DNA from: Flavobacterium potami
GTDB taxonomy: Bacteria > Bacteroidota > Bacteroidia > Flavobacteriales > Flavobacteriaceae
Assembly (NCBI RefSeq): GCF_020026915.1
Contig: NZ_JAINUY010000006.1
Coordinates: 186,001-250,000, forward strand
Direction of reading: 5' to 3'
DNA: 64,000 nucleotides
Shown here: positions 42,027 to 51,475 of the stretch, piece by piece
Layout: each line of letters opens with the position of its first letter
Numbering within the stretch: the first letter of the stretch is position 1
Position numbers and translations under genes: made by a program
Notes under the pieces: generated by a model
What the model was told of the DNA's origin: nothing
The model's database searches: none
Seen by the model: the letters and a program-made list of their open reading frames with translations, nothing else

Positions 42027-42929
42027 TTACTTGACAAATTTGTCAATAATTTTATCTGTTTCTGCTTTTGCAGTATCTGGTTTCAAATCAAATAATAAAG
42101 AGTAAAGTGCTTTTCTGTCTACTTTAGCTTCTAGGTTTAAGTCTTTATGTCTGTCAAAAAGAGTTTGCCATTTATCACGAACATTTTTCCAGATTGCATT
42201 ATTCTCTTTCCACCATTTTTGAGCTGCGATACATTTAACATCTGGAACTTTAGTGTAAACGTCAAATCCTTTTTCTTGTGCTAATAATACATCTTTACCA
42301 GCATCGTCACGAACTAATTTATCGTTATCTTGTTCGTGGTTCCATCCTGCAGAAGTAATTTCGTGGATGTTTCTTCTTTTTAAAACATTGTAATCGTTAC
42401 GTTTTGTTTGCTCTCTTCTTGGAAGTGGAGCATCAGCAACGTTTGCCCAGTAATCTTGCCCATCAACGTGTACCCAAGTTGAAGAGCCTTCATATCTTGG
42501 ACTGTCATCTACCTGATATACCTTTTGAGTCCATTGCCCTTTAACGGCTTTTTTGTCTAATTTTTTGTATTTCCACGTATTTCCTTTGTCAAAAGAATAT
42601 AAGTCTGTGTTTTCGTATAACCAATCTTGTCTCCAGTGTTTGATAATCATGTCGTCACTTACAATTAATAAGTGCTGCATAACAATTTTGTTAGGAGTAT
42701 CTTCTAATAATTCTACCCATTCTAAGGCAGATTCATGTTTTGTCTCAGATGGTTTATAAGTAAGAGAATCTTTAGGATATGAAAATGTCTCAGTAAAATT
42801 AAATTTTACTTCATAACAACCACACATTGACTTAATTGACTTAATGTCTTGTTGTTTTTTGTCCTGACTAAAACCAAGACTGCATGTTAAAGCCACAGCG
42901 GCCGACAAAAAAAGGCTTTTTGAAATCAT
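42027..42929 (-). CDS. DUF6607-type exported protein (haem locus associated)
   Basis: The 300-residue protein has a signal peptide (AAVALTCSLGFS, then Q). The mature part has a CGCY motif near the start (SMCGCYEVKFNFTETF), tryptophan-rich strands (IIKHWRQDWLYENTDLYSF, KGQWTQKVYQV) and a helical C-terminus. I recall this as the DUF6607 family, found beside TonB receptors and HmuY-type lipoproteins in flavobacteria; its biochemistry is not known to me. It is divergent from the receptor gene, with face-to-face promoters 32 bp apart, so the two are probably co-regulated. A role as periplasmic haem or iron handling protein is inference. Confidence 0.75.
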   Translation of the reverse strand: MISKSLFLSAAVALTCSLGFSQDKKQQDIKSIKSMCGCYEVKFNFTETFSYPKDSLTYKPSETKHESALEWVELLEDTPNKIVMQHLLIVSDDMIIKHWRQDWLYENTDLYSFDKGNTWKYKKLDKKAVKGQWTQKVYQVDDSPRYEGSSTWVHVDGQDYWANVADAPLPRREQTKRNDYNVLKRRNIHEITSAGWNHEQDNDKLVRDDAGKDVLLAQEKGFDVYTKVPDVKCIAAQKWWKENNAIWKNVRDKWQTLFDRHKDLNLEAKVDRKALYSLLFDLKPDTAKAETDKIIDKFVK

Positions 42930-42958
42930 AACTTATTGTTTTGTTTTTAATTTTTGCG

Positions 42959-43006
42959 CAAATATATAAATTTAATTTAGAACAATTAAAAATAATTATA
43001 TATTTG
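42959..43006. promoter_or_regulatory. divergent promoter region of the haem-type locus
   Basis: A perfect -7 box TATATTTG stands on each strand: 42966-42959 (minus, towards DUF6607) and 42999-43006 (plus, towards the receptor). Only 32 AT-rich bp separate them, containing ATTTAGAACAATTAAAAAT, which is weakly two-fold symmetric and could hold a repressor such as Fur. The operator identity is a guess; the paired boxes are directly visible. Confidence 0.6.
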
Positions 43007-43034
43007 CAGCGATTATTAAGATTGAATAAAAATA

Positions 43035-45188
43035 ATGAAAATTAAAATTACCCTTTTTGCTGGACTACTTATTAGTACTTATTCTTTTGCTCAGCAAAAA
43101 GATAGTGTTGTTTCTCAGGAAAAACTTTCTGAGGTCGTTGTGACGGGACAGCTAGAACCACAGTCTATTAAAAAATCTGTTTTTAATGTGCGTGTTATAT
43201 CTAAAGAAAATATAAAACAGCTGGCAGCAAATAATCTAGCAGATGTATTGAATCAGTACTTAAATATTACTGTTACATCAAGCGGACAGGACGGTCGTTC
43301 AAAGGCCTCTATGTTTGGGTTAGATTCTCAATATTTTAAGATTTTGGTTGATAATATTCCGTTAGTAAGTGATACAGGAATGGGGACAAATGTTGATTTA
43401 ACGCAGGTAAATCTTGATGATGTTGAACGAATCGAAATTATCGAGGGTTCAATGGGGGTAACTCATGGTGCAAATGCTGTAAGTGGTATTTTAAATATTA
43501 TTACTAAAAAGGGAGGCGGATATAAGTGGCAAATTGGTGCAACTATTCAGGAGGAAACAGTTGGTAAAGAGTTTGCCTTTTTTGATAAAGGGCGCCATAT
43601 TCAATCTGCAAAAATTGCTCATAATTTTAATGAAAATTGGTTTGTAAATATTGGAGGAAACCGAAATGCAATGGCTGGTTATTATGAAAACAGACAAGGT
43701 AAAGATTATGATATTAATGATGGATTGAGAGGATATACACAATTGCCAAAAGAACAATTAGTAGGAAACGCCATTGTAGGTTATCAAAAAGATGCTTTTA
43801 GAATTTTTTACAAATTTGATTATTACGGAGAAGATGTTCACTACTACAATCCACTTGTGAATATTACGGATAATTATCCTTTTCCAGACACCTATTTTTC
43901 AAGAGATAAAAGATATATAACCAATCGTTATTACCACCATTTAAATGCCAGTGGAAATCTTTTCTCAACTTTAAAATACAATGTTTCAGTTTCTCAACAA
44001 AAACAAGAGCGTGATTTAGAGAATTTTGTTTATCATCTGGATACGAAACAAGAAACAGATAACACCAGAGACACTTATCAATCAAAGGAGGTGTTTTATT
44101 CAACAGGTACGCTTAGCAATTTTTTTGACAATAAAAAAGTTGATTTTCAGCTTGGTTACGAAATTACAAATGAGAATGGTTTTTATGACTCTTCGGTTGG
44201 GGCATTCAGAGATGATAGCCAACAAGGTGTAGATATTAGAAAGAGACTTGAGAATTATGATGTTTTTTCGGTAGCAGAAATTGGTGTAAGTGATAGATTT
44301 TCGATTCGTCCAGGGCTTCGATTTTCATTTCAAACTGCTTTTGATAATCAATATGCAAGCTCATTGGGTTTAAGGTATCTTTTTGACAAAGGACTCGAGG
44401 CTAGAGGGTCTTTTGGTAAAGCGTATCGTACTCCAAATTTTGATGAGTTGTATACTTATTTTGTTGATTCAAACCATAATATGCAAGGTAATCCCGATTT
44501 GATTCCTGAAACAAGTAGTTCTTATGAGGTGAGTTTAAAAAGAGCCTGTACTTTAGGTTCTGGAGCGCAGATCTCAAATAACTTGGCCGTTACTTATTTG
44601 GATGTTAATGATAGAATTGATTTGGTTACGACACAGGTAACTCCTTTGAGCTACAAGTATCTTAATATCAATAAATATAAGATGTGGAACATTTCAACAG
44701 TAGAGCAATTTACTTATAAAAATTGGAATGTAATGTTAGGTGCAGCTGTTGTGGGAATTTCTAGAACACTTGATCTAGCAGCTGAAAACCTAGTGTCTGA
44801 TGATAAATTTTTCTACTCTTTTAGAATCAATTCAAATGTCTCTTATAACATTACTAAATGGAACACTTTGATAGCAGTTTTCTATAAATATAATGGTCAG
44901 CAACAGCAATATGTTGCAGGAACTGGAGCCGATGGAAAAGCTGGTTTCTTTCTAAATACACTGGAACCTTTTAGTTATATGGATGCGTCAATTCGTAAAA
45001 CATTTTTTAAAAATCAATTTGAAGTTACAGTTGGAGCCAGAAACCTTTTTGATGTAACCAATCTGCAGTCAATGCAAAATGGCGGTGGTGGAGGTGCTCA
45101 TGGTGATGGGGGAACAACAAGCAATATGCTAATGGGATATGGCCGCTCATACTTCTTAAAACTTACGTATAATCTAAATTTTAATTAA
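43035..45188 (+). CDS. TonB-dependent receptor, probable haem/iron uptake (HmuR-like)
   Basis: The 717-residue protein has a signal peptide (LLISTYSFA, then QQ), a TonB box-like stretch KLSEVVVTG at about 29-37, a plug domain (VISKENIKQLAANNLADVL, VNLDDVERIEIIEG) and a 22-strand barrel. The last strand region ends KLTYNLNFN with a terminal aromatic as required for insertion. The Gly/His-rich loop GGGGGAHGDGG near the C-terminus may face outside. Haem specificity is inferred from the HmuY-type gene 12 bp downstream and the DUF6607 gene upstream. Confidence 0.9.
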   Translation: MKIKITLFAGLLISTYSFAQQKDSVVSQEKLSEVVVTGQLEPQSIKKSVFNVRVISKENIKQLAANNLADVLNQYLNITVTSSGQDGRSKASMFGLDSQYFKILVDNIPLVSDTGMGTNVDLTQVNLDDVERIEIIEGSMGVTHGANAVSGILNIITKKGGGYKWQIGATIQEETVGKEFAFFDKGRHIQSAKIAHNFNENWFVNIGGNRNAMAGYYENRQGKDYDINDGLRGYTQLPKEQLVGNAIVGYQKDAFRIFYKFDYYGEDVHYYNPLVNITDNYPFPDTYFSRDKRYITNRYYHHLNASGNLFSTLKYNVSVSQQKQERDLENFVYHLDTKQETDNTRDTYQSKEVFYSTGTLSNFFDNKKVDFQLGYEITNENGFYDSSVGAFRDDSQQGVDIRKRLENYDVFSVAEIGVSDRFSIRPGLRFSFQTAFDNQYASSLGLRYLFDKGLEARGSFGKAYRTPNFDELYTYFVDSNHNMQGNPDLIPETSSSYEVSLKRACTLGSGAQISNNLAVTYLDVNDRIDLVTTQVTPLSYKYLNINKYKMWNISTVEQFTYKNWNVMLGAAVVGISRTLDLAAENLVSDDKFFYSFRINSNVSYNITKWNTLIAVFYKYNGQQQQYVAGTGADGKAGFFLNTLEPFSYMDASIRKTFFKNQFEVTVGARNLFDVTNLQSMQNGGGGGAHGDGGTTSNMLMGYGRSYFLKLTYNLNFN

Positions 45189-45200
45189 TAAATCAATAAC

Positions 45201-46616
45201 ATGAAAAAGAACTTTATTTTAATACTATCTTTTGTATTACTTGCCATTGGGGCTTGTAGTAGTGATGATGAAGTAGCGTTGCCAAATGCTGTGGCATTTG
45301 CTTCAACGTCTATAAATTTATCGGCAGAAACAACTCCGATTGAAATTAAATTTGCATCTCCAACTGCATCAGCAGGATCTTTAACTTTGACTGTTACTGA
45401 AACTGCTGTAGCAAATGGTACAGATTTTAGCACTACTCCAGCAGTAGCAGCAAATACTGTTGTAGTACCGTTTGAAAAAAATGTTTCTTCGGTAAGTTTT
45501 TCTTTCAAAAAATTAAAGGAAGCTATTGAAGGTGAAGTTAAAAATGTAGTTTTCACTATTAGCAGTGTAACTATCAATTCTGTAATTTCTGATAACAAAT
45601 CAGTTCAAGTGAACTTTAATGAAACAGCTTCTTTAGGAAATGCTTTAGCTCCTGGAGTTGGTGGGCCAACACAACCAAATCAAGTTTTTGTTGATTTAAG
45701 CAGCGGAAAAATGACTGCCGTTCCTAGAGTTTCATGGGATTTAGGATTTGCTTCTGGAACAGATTTTAGAGTAGTAATTAACAATACTGTAAAAATGTCT
45801 GCAAAGCAAACTACTAGTACAAATATTGATGAGGTTCAAGCTGAAGATGCAACAATGCTTATCAATAACGGACAAGGTAGTACAACTCAAATAGATGATC
45901 CAGCAGGAGATATTACCAAAACAGCTATTGCTGCAATTTCTGCTACAGATAGTGAAAATAAAGTATACCTAATCAATTTAGGAAGCAACCCTAGCGCTAC
46001 TAATCCAGCAGTTGGATCTGAAGGAACTGCAGGAGGATCATCTAGAGGATGGAAAAAAGTTAGAATCTTAAGAAGTGGAAACGATTATAAAGTACAATAT
46101 GCTGATATCGCAGCTACTACACACGATGAAATAACTGTAACTAAAAATGCAGCTTACAACTTTACTTTCTTAAGCTTATTAGATAAAAAGGTAGTTAGTG
46201 TAGAGCCACAAAAAGCACAATGGGATATTACTTTTACAAGTTTTACTAATACAACTTCATTTGGAACAGGTTTACTTCCTTATAATTTTGCTGACTTCGT
46301 TTTAAATAATGTTAAAGGTGGTGCAAAAGCTTACCAAGTACTTACAACAGCTTTTACTTACGATGCTTTCACATTAGCAAATGTTGACAATACTAAGTTT
46401 ACAGACGATCAAAGAAATATTGGTTCAAACTGGAGAGGAACTACTGGTGGAACTGATGCAAATGGTAATCCAGTTTCTTTATTTGTAGCAAGATCGGATC
46501 GTTTCTTCGTGGTTAAAGATCCAGCAGGAAATGTTTATAAAGTAAGATTTACAGCGGGTGTAAACGCGGCAGGAGAAAGAGGTAATCCTACATTCCAATA
46601 CGCTATTTTGAAATAA
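45201..46616 (+). CDS. hmuY: HmuY-family haem-binding lipoprotein
   Basis: The 471-residue lipoprotein has a lipobox AIGAC (Cys19) and SSDDE. It has two parts: an N-terminal Calx-beta-like domain (about 30-140, strands with TLTVTETAVANGTDF) and a C-terminal HmuY domain from about 155 (QVFVDLSSGKMTAVPRVSWDLGF, then FVLNNVKGGAKAYQV and RFFVVKDPAGNVYKVRFT). HmuY proteins bind haem outside the cell and deliver it to a TonB receptor. The N-terminal extension makes it about twice the size of Porphyromonas HmuY. It is cotranscribed with the receptor gene 12 bp upstream. Confidence 0.85.
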   Translation: MKKNFILILSFVLLAIGACSSDDEVALPNAVAFASTSINLSAETTPIEIKFASPTASAGSLTLTVTETAVANGTDFSTTPAVAANTVVVPFEKNVSSVSFSFKKLKEAIEGEVKNVVFTISSVTINSVISDNKSVQVNFNETASLGNALAPGVGGPTQPNQVFVDLSSGKMTAVPRVSWDLGFASGTDFRVVINNTVKMSAKQTTSTNIDEVQAEDATMLINNGQGSTTQIDDPAGDITKTAIAAISATDSENKVYLINLGSNPSATNPAVGSEGTAGGSSRGWKKVRILRSGNDYKVQYADIAATTHDEITVTKNAAYNFTFLSLLDKKVVSVEPQKAQWDITFTSFTNTTSFGTGLLPYNFADFVLNNVKGGAKAYQVLTTAFTYDAFTLANVDNTKFTDDQRNIGSNWRGTTGGTDANGNPVSLFVARSDRFFVVKDPAGNVYKVRFTAGVNAAGERGNPTFQYAILK

Positions 46617-46728
46617 TTTTAAAATGAAAAACTAAAGATTATAAAGATTTTCATTCTAAAAATACAATGCAACGCATCAAAAATTTAGTTAATCATTAGC
46701 TTTGTTTTTTTTATTTTTTTTTGATTTA

Positions 46729-46758
46729 GAGGTTAGATTTTTCTAACCTCTTTTTTTT
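46729..46758 (+). terminator. terminator of the haem-type operon
   Basis: GAGGTTAGA (46729-46737) / TCTAACCTC (46742-46750), loop TTTT, then eight T. It lies 113 bp after the hmuY stop. Confidence 0.88.
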
Positions 46759-46802
46759 GTTCTAGTTTCTTGTTAAAATGAATTAGAAACAAAATGTTAT
46801 TC

Positions 46803-46810
46803 TATCTTTG
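46803..46810 (+). promoter_or_regulatory. -7 promoter box TATCTTTG
   Basis: A perfect -7 consensus lies 84 bp before the GTG of the SGNH-MBOAT operon; the nearest TTG lies too far upstream to be a standard -33. Confidence 0.5.
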
Positions 46811-46894
46811 CAAAAATTTTTTCTGCAATAAGTTAACAATTATTTAATTGGTTTAATTTTTGAATGCAGTCCTTTATACTTTTATAATTATTAA

Positions 46895-48373
46895 GTGAAT
46901 ACAAAATCTTATTTTTTTCAGTCTTTTGCCATCGTCGCTTTAGCGTTGGTTGCTTTTATTGGGTTCAAACAAATCCTTCCTGACAAAATATTTTCAGACA
47001 GTAAATTAGATTCTAAAAACATATTAATAGATAGTCTGCTTTTGGAATCTGTAGCCAAAGATTCGCTTTCTCTGGATGATGATAGTATTGCTGAAAGTGA
47101 AAAGAAACTTAATAAACAGAAAATCGTTTTTAATGAAACGGAAGGAATCGAATTTCCAGCAGAAACTTTTGAAAATTATAAAGGATATCAATACCTGATT
47201 TCTTTCTATGAAAAATTATATCAGTTAGAGAAAAATCCACAAAATAAAGTTCGAATCGCGTATTATGGAGATTCAATGACCGACGGAGATTTAATTGTTC
47301 AGGATGTTCGTGCCAATTACCAAGAACGTTTTGGGGGAAATGGAGTTGGTTTCGTATCAATCTCCTCAGAATCGGCTGCGTCTCGAGGATCTATTATATC
47401 TACCTATTCTAAAAACTGGAAAGCGCAATCGTATTTAAATGTAAAAAAACCAACAAGTCCTTTTGGAGTAAACGGACATGTGTTTTTTGCAAATGATAAA
47501 TCGAACTCAACTTGGGTTCAGTACGAAGCCGGACTTAAAAAACATGCTACTTCTTTAGATAATGCAACCTTATTTTACGGTCGTGCTTCTAAAACCGGAA
47601 AAGTGAATTTTATTATAGGAAAAGATACTATCAAGAAAAGCCTTTCGCCAAATAATTTAGTAAATACACTTAGAGTTTCTTCTGGAAGTTTAAAAGCATT
47701 CAAAGCTAATTTTGTTCAGGCAGATTCGATTCCGATTTACGGATTTAATTTTGATGACGGAATTGGGGTGCATGTAGATAATTTTTCTCAAAGAGGAAAT
47801 TCAGGACTTCCGATTTCGATGTTCAATGCCGATGTGATGAGAGCCTTTAATAACAATCTGAAATACGATTTGATAATTCTGCATTACGGAACAAATGTTT
47901 TGAACTACGGAACCAAAAATTATTCTTGGTATGAAAAAGGAATGACTAAAACCGTAAATAAAATCAAAGAATCATTTCCGGGCGTTTCGATTTTGATTGT
48001 TTCAACAGCAGATAAATCGACCAAATACGACATGGAAATGAAAACCGATTCTGCTGTAGTTCCTTTAATGAAGGCACAAAAACATTATGCATTAGAATCT
48101 CAGGCAGGATTTGTGAATTTATATACCTTAATGGGCGGAGACGGATCAATGATCAAATGGGTTGATGAAGTTCCTGCAAAAGCAAATAAAGATTACACCC
48201 ACTTTAACCAACGTGGAGCAAAAGCCATAGGAAATTTATTGTATGGGCAATTAAATAAAGGATACGAAGAATATAAAGTACTCAGAGGAAAAAGAGATGC
48301 TGAAGGGACTAAGCCAAAACCAGTAAGAAGAGCCAGACCCGATTCCGTTTCAATAACAAAAGACAGCGTATGA
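46895..48373 (+). CDS. membrane-anchored SGNH/GDSL-family protein
   Basis: The 492-residue protein begins at a GTG. An N-terminal membrane helix (FAIVALALVAFIGF) is followed by a low-complexity Ser/Asp/Lys linker and an SGNH domain from about residue 115: block I YYGDSMTDGD (Ser near 126), block III HYGTNVLNYG and block V DYTHFNQRGAKA (Asp, His near 434). A basic tail follows. SGNH proteins beside MBOAT acyltransferases move acyl groups onto or off cell-wall or exopolysaccharide sugars. It is the first gene of a three-gene operon, overlapping the next start by 4 bp. Confidence 0.85.
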   Translation: MNTKSYFFQSFAIVALALVAFIGFKQILPDKIFSDSKLDSKNILIDSLLLESVAKDSLSLDDDSIAESEKKLNKQKIVFNETEGIEFPAETFENYKGYQYLISFYEKLYQLEKNPQNKVRIAYYGDSMTDGDLIVQDVRANYQERFGGNGVGFVSISSESAASRGSIISTYSKNWKAQSYLNVKKPTSPFGVNGHVFFANDKSNSTWVQYEAGLKKHATSLDNATLFYGRASKTGKVNFIIGKDTIKKSLSPNNLVNTLRVSSGSLKAFKANFVQADSIPIYGFNFDDGIGVHVDNFSQRGNSGLPISMFNADVMRAFNNNLKYDLIILHYGTNVLNYGTKNYSWYEKGMTKTVNKIKESFPGVSILIVSTADKSTKYDMEMKTDSAVVPLMKAQKHYALESQAGFVNLYTLMGGDGSMIKWVDEVPAKANKDYTHFNQRGAKAIGNLLYGQLNKGYEEYKVLRGKRDAEGTKPKPVRRARPDSVSITKDSV

Positions 48374-49791
48374 TGAATAAATTAATTGTCTTTTTTTGTT
48401 GTCTCTTTTTTACAACAAATGAGAAGGCTCCAAAAAAAGATGTACATCCAACACAAAAGAGTATGATTCAAAAAGTCGATACAGCAACAGTTGAAGTCCT
48501 TTCTGATGGTCAGATTTATAATGCGAAAGTTTTACAAGATTTTTTCAAGAAATTAGAAGAAAACGAAAACTATAAAAATCAAAAAATCAATATTGTGCAT
48601 ATTGGTGATTCGCATATTCAAGGTGATTTGATGACAAACGAAATCCGAAAAAATTTGCAACAAAAGTTCGGAAATGCAGGGCGTGGTCTGGTATTTCCAT
48701 ATCAATTGGCAAAAACAAATGGCTCTTACAACGAACGTTTTAAATCAAATCGTGTTTGGGAAAGTTATCGAAATATCCTTCCTTTTAAAAGTAATCCAGT
48801 CGGATTATGCGGAATTGGACTTTGGAGAAACACAGGAGGATTTGTAATGGAAATGAATGTTAAAGATCCTTCATATAATTTCAATACCATAAAAATTATT
48901 ACACCTCAAAATCAGAATATGTTTGATTTGGCTATTTCGTCTAAAATCAATTCGATCCAAACAACAGAGCGAAGAGTTATCACGCATAAGATTAAAAAAG
49001 GCGAGGTTCTTGGAAGTATTGCCGATAAATACAATGTCTCAATCGCAGAAATTAAAAGAGACAATCATTTGAAAGGAAATAATATTCGTGCGGGAAGAAC
49101 TTTAAAAATCGCCACAAATGAAACAAGGGCAAAAACAATTTCTATGTCCGAATTTGTGCCTTTAGCAATAGAATCTGATTCGTATTCGCATTACTACAAT
49201 TCAGAAAATGCTTTAAGCCGAATTTTTCTGATTCCGAATAAAGAAGCTAAAGATTATGAGTTGAACGGAATTGTGCTAGAAAAAGACAATCCAGGCGTTA
49301 TTTACAGCGGAATAGGAGTAAATGGGGCTAAATATTCAGATTACAATAAATATCCGTTGTTTTTTGATCAGCTAAAAGCTTTGCATCCGGATTTGCTAGT
49401 ATTTTCATTAGGAACAAATGAAAGTTACGATCACTTAGATGCAGCAAGTTATATCAAAGAACTGCGTGAGTTTATCAGTAATATAAAAGCTCAGAAAATA
49501 GATGCGCCGATTATTGTAATGACGCCGCCGCCATCATTATTGAGAAGAAAACCCAATACGTATATTGATGATTACACGCGACAAATTATCGATACGGCAC
49601 AAAAAGATGGTTTTGCCGTTTGGGATTTATATGATGAGTTTGGTGGAATGAGCGGAATCAAACAATTAAAAGTACAAGGATTAATTGGGCCAGACTGGGT
49701 TCATTATTCTAAAAAAGGATATGAGAAACAAGGCAACTTATTTACTCAGGCATTTTTAAAAGCATACGATAATTTTAAATTAAAGAATTAA
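48370..49791 (+). CDS. LysM-containing SGNH/GDSL-family protein
   Basis: The 473-residue exported protein begins at ATGATG and has a signal peptide. The SGNH domain is split by a LysM domain: block I HIGDSHIQGD near residue 80, then LysM at about 205-252 (HKIKKGEVLGSIADKYNVSI, GNNIRAGRTLKI), then block III SLGTNESYDHL near 348 and block V DWVHYSKKGY near 441. LysM binds GlcNAc chains, so the enzyme is probably held on peptidoglycan. It lies between the first SGNH gene and the MBOAT gene, 1 bp before the latter. Confidence 0.88.
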   Translation: MMNKLIVFFCCLFFTTNEKAPKKDVHPTQKSMIQKVDTATVEVLSDGQIYNAKVLQDFFKKLEENENYKNQKINIVHIGDSHIQGDLMTNEIRKNLQQKFGNAGRGLVFPYQLAKTNGSYNERFKSNRVWESYRNILPFKSNPVGLCGIGLWRNTGGFVMEMNVKDPSYNFNTIKIITPQNQNMFDLAISSKINSIQTTERRVITHKIKKGEVLGSIADKYNVSIAEIKRDNHLKGNNIRAGRTLKIATNETRAKTISMSEFVPLAIESDSYSHYYNSENALSRIFLIPNKEAKDYELNGIVLEKDNPGVIYSGIGVNGAKYSDYNKYPLFFDQLKALHPDLLVFSLGTNESYDHLDAASYIKELREFISNIKAQKIDAPIIVMTPPPSLLRRKPNTYIDDYTRQIIDTAQKDGFAVWDLYDEFGGMSGIKQLKVQGLIGPDWVHYSKKGYEKQGNLFTQAFLKAYDNFKLKN

Positions 49792-49792
49792 G

Positions 49793-51475
49793 TTGACAAC
49801 AATAGATAGCATTAACAATTGGTTCATTCAAAATTTTGGTGCAATTACAATAGAACAAGTTGAAAGCTGGTTTGTTTACAATCCTGACGAAAAACTTTTA
49901 TTTAATACCGGTTTATTTCTAGGTTTATTTTTGGTTTTCTATTTTGTGTATGGTTTTTTACGCAAAACATTTTATTTGAGATTAACGTATGTTATTCTCT
50001 TCTCACTATTTTTTTACTATAAATCAAGTGGAATTTATTTTCTGCTGTTATTGCTTTCTTCAGTTGTAGATTATGGACTAAGCCAGATTATTTACAAAGA
50101 AAGCCGTGATAGTGTCAAGAAATTATATTTGGTAATAAGTGTAATTTTAAATTTAGCACTTCTTGGTTATTTCAAATACATGAACTTCCTTATTGTTACT
50201 TACAATGATATGTTTCATGGTAATTTTGCACTTCATAATGTTTTTCTTCCAGTGGGAATTTCGTTCTACACTTTCCAGTCGATGAGTTATATTATTGAGA
50301 TTTATCGTGAAGAAATTAAACCAACAAAAAATTACATCGAATATTTATTCTTCGTTTCATTCTTCCCGCAATTAGTTGCAGGGCCTATTGTACGTGCAAA
50401 AGATTTCTTGCCTCAGATTTATCAAAAACTAAACCTGACCAAACAAGATGTAAACAATGCTTTGTTTTTGATTATTGGAGGTTTAATTAAGAAAACGGTA
50501 ATCTCAAATTACATATCAGTAAACTTCGTTGACCGTGTTTTTGATACGCCTTTAAGTTATACTTCTTTCGAAAATTTAATGGCTTCGTACGGATATGCTA
50601 TTCAAATTTATTGCGATTTCTCAGGATATTCAGATATGGCAATTGGTATTGCATTATTATTAGGATTTAAATTACCTGTCAATTTTAGAACTCCGTACAA
50701 ATCGACTTCGATTACCGATTTCTGGAGAAGATGGCATATCTCGCTTTCGACTTGGCTAAAAGACTTTTTATACATTTCGATTGGAGGAAACAGAGAGGGG
50801 TCTTTCGCAGGATATTTATTCCCAAGTTTGTTCTTCTTCGGATTATTACTTTGGGGAATGTCTTGTTATAACGAAAGTATAATTCCGCTTGTCATTGCCG
50901 GGGTAAGTATTTTGATTTTCGCCTTGTCATTTTTGCTTTCAAGCAAAATAAAACAAACCTTAGTAACCAATTTCAACCTGTTTACCACAATGCTTTTAGG
51001 AGGTTTGTGGCATGGAGCAGGAGCGCAATTTATAGTTTGGGGAGCACTTCACGGATTAGCTTTGGCAGTTCATAAAATATTCATGGAATTCTTTCCGTCT
51101 AAGAAAGACAAGAGTCCGAATTTCTTGTGGAGATTTTTCTCAATTGTAATCACCTTTCACTTTGTAGTTTTCTGTTGGATTTTCTTCCGAGCAAGAGATT
51201 TTGAAACAGCATTGCAGGTAATTAATAACATCGGACAATTAACATTCGAACCAGAACTTTGGAAAACAATTGTTCTAGGTTACAAAAATGTCTTCGGATT
51301 AATGTTATTTGGTTACGTTTGGCATTTCTTGCCTGAAACTTTCACCAACGGAATGAAATCTGTTTTCGACAAAACACCTTTATTAATAAAAGCCATAATC
51401 TTAGGATTCGTTTATTGGATCGTTTACGCAACAGCAGTTGCAGGTTCACAACCGTTTATTTACTTTCAGTTTTAA
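49793..51475 (+). CDS. MBOAT-family O-acyltransferase (AlgI/PatA/DltB-like)
   Basis: The 560-residue polytopic membrane protein has about 11 helices and begins at a TTG one base after the preceding stop. The MBOAT core is visible: FLPVGISFYTFQSMSYIIE, DFWRRWHISLSTWLKDFLY and the catalytic histidine in LLGGLWHGAGAQFIVWG near residue 406. Such proteins pass acyl groups across the inner membrane to a periplasmic acceptor handled by a partner SGNH enzyme. Two partners precede it here. The acceptor could be peptidoglycan (PatA-like, suggested by the LysM) or an exopolysaccharide (AlgI-like). Confidence 0.92.
   Translation: MTTIDSINNWFIQNFGAITIEQVESWFVYNPDEKLLFNTGLFLGLFLVFYFVYGFLRKTFYLRLTYVILFSLFFYYKSSGIYFLLLLLSSVVDYGLSQIIYKESRDSVKKLYLVISVILNLALLGYFKYMNFLIVTYNDMFHGNFALHNVFLPVGISFYTFQSMSYIIEIYREEIKPTKNYIEYLFFVSFFPQLVAGPIVRAKDFLPQIYQKLNLTKQDVNNALFLIIGGLIKKTVISNYISVNFVDRVFDTPLSYTSFENLMASYGYAIQIYCDFSGYSDMAIGIALLLGFKLPVNFRTPYKSTSITDFWRRWHISLSTWLKDFLYISIGGNREGSFAGYLFPSLFFFGLLLWGMSCYNESIIPLVIAGVSILIFALSFLLSSKIKQTLVTNFNLFTTMLLGGLWHGAGAQFIVWGALHGLALAVHKIFMEFFPSKKDKSPNFLWRFFSIVITFHFVVFCWIFFRARDFETALQVINNIGQLTFEPELWKTIVLGYKNVFGLMLFGYVWHFLPETFTNGMKSVFDKTPLLIKAIILGFVYWIVYATAVAGSQPFIYFQF

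Noticed and set aside
42967..42998. Definite Fur box in the haem-type divergent promoter
   Set aside because: The AT-rich interval has only weak two-fold symmetry; reported as a candidate region, not as a Fur site.
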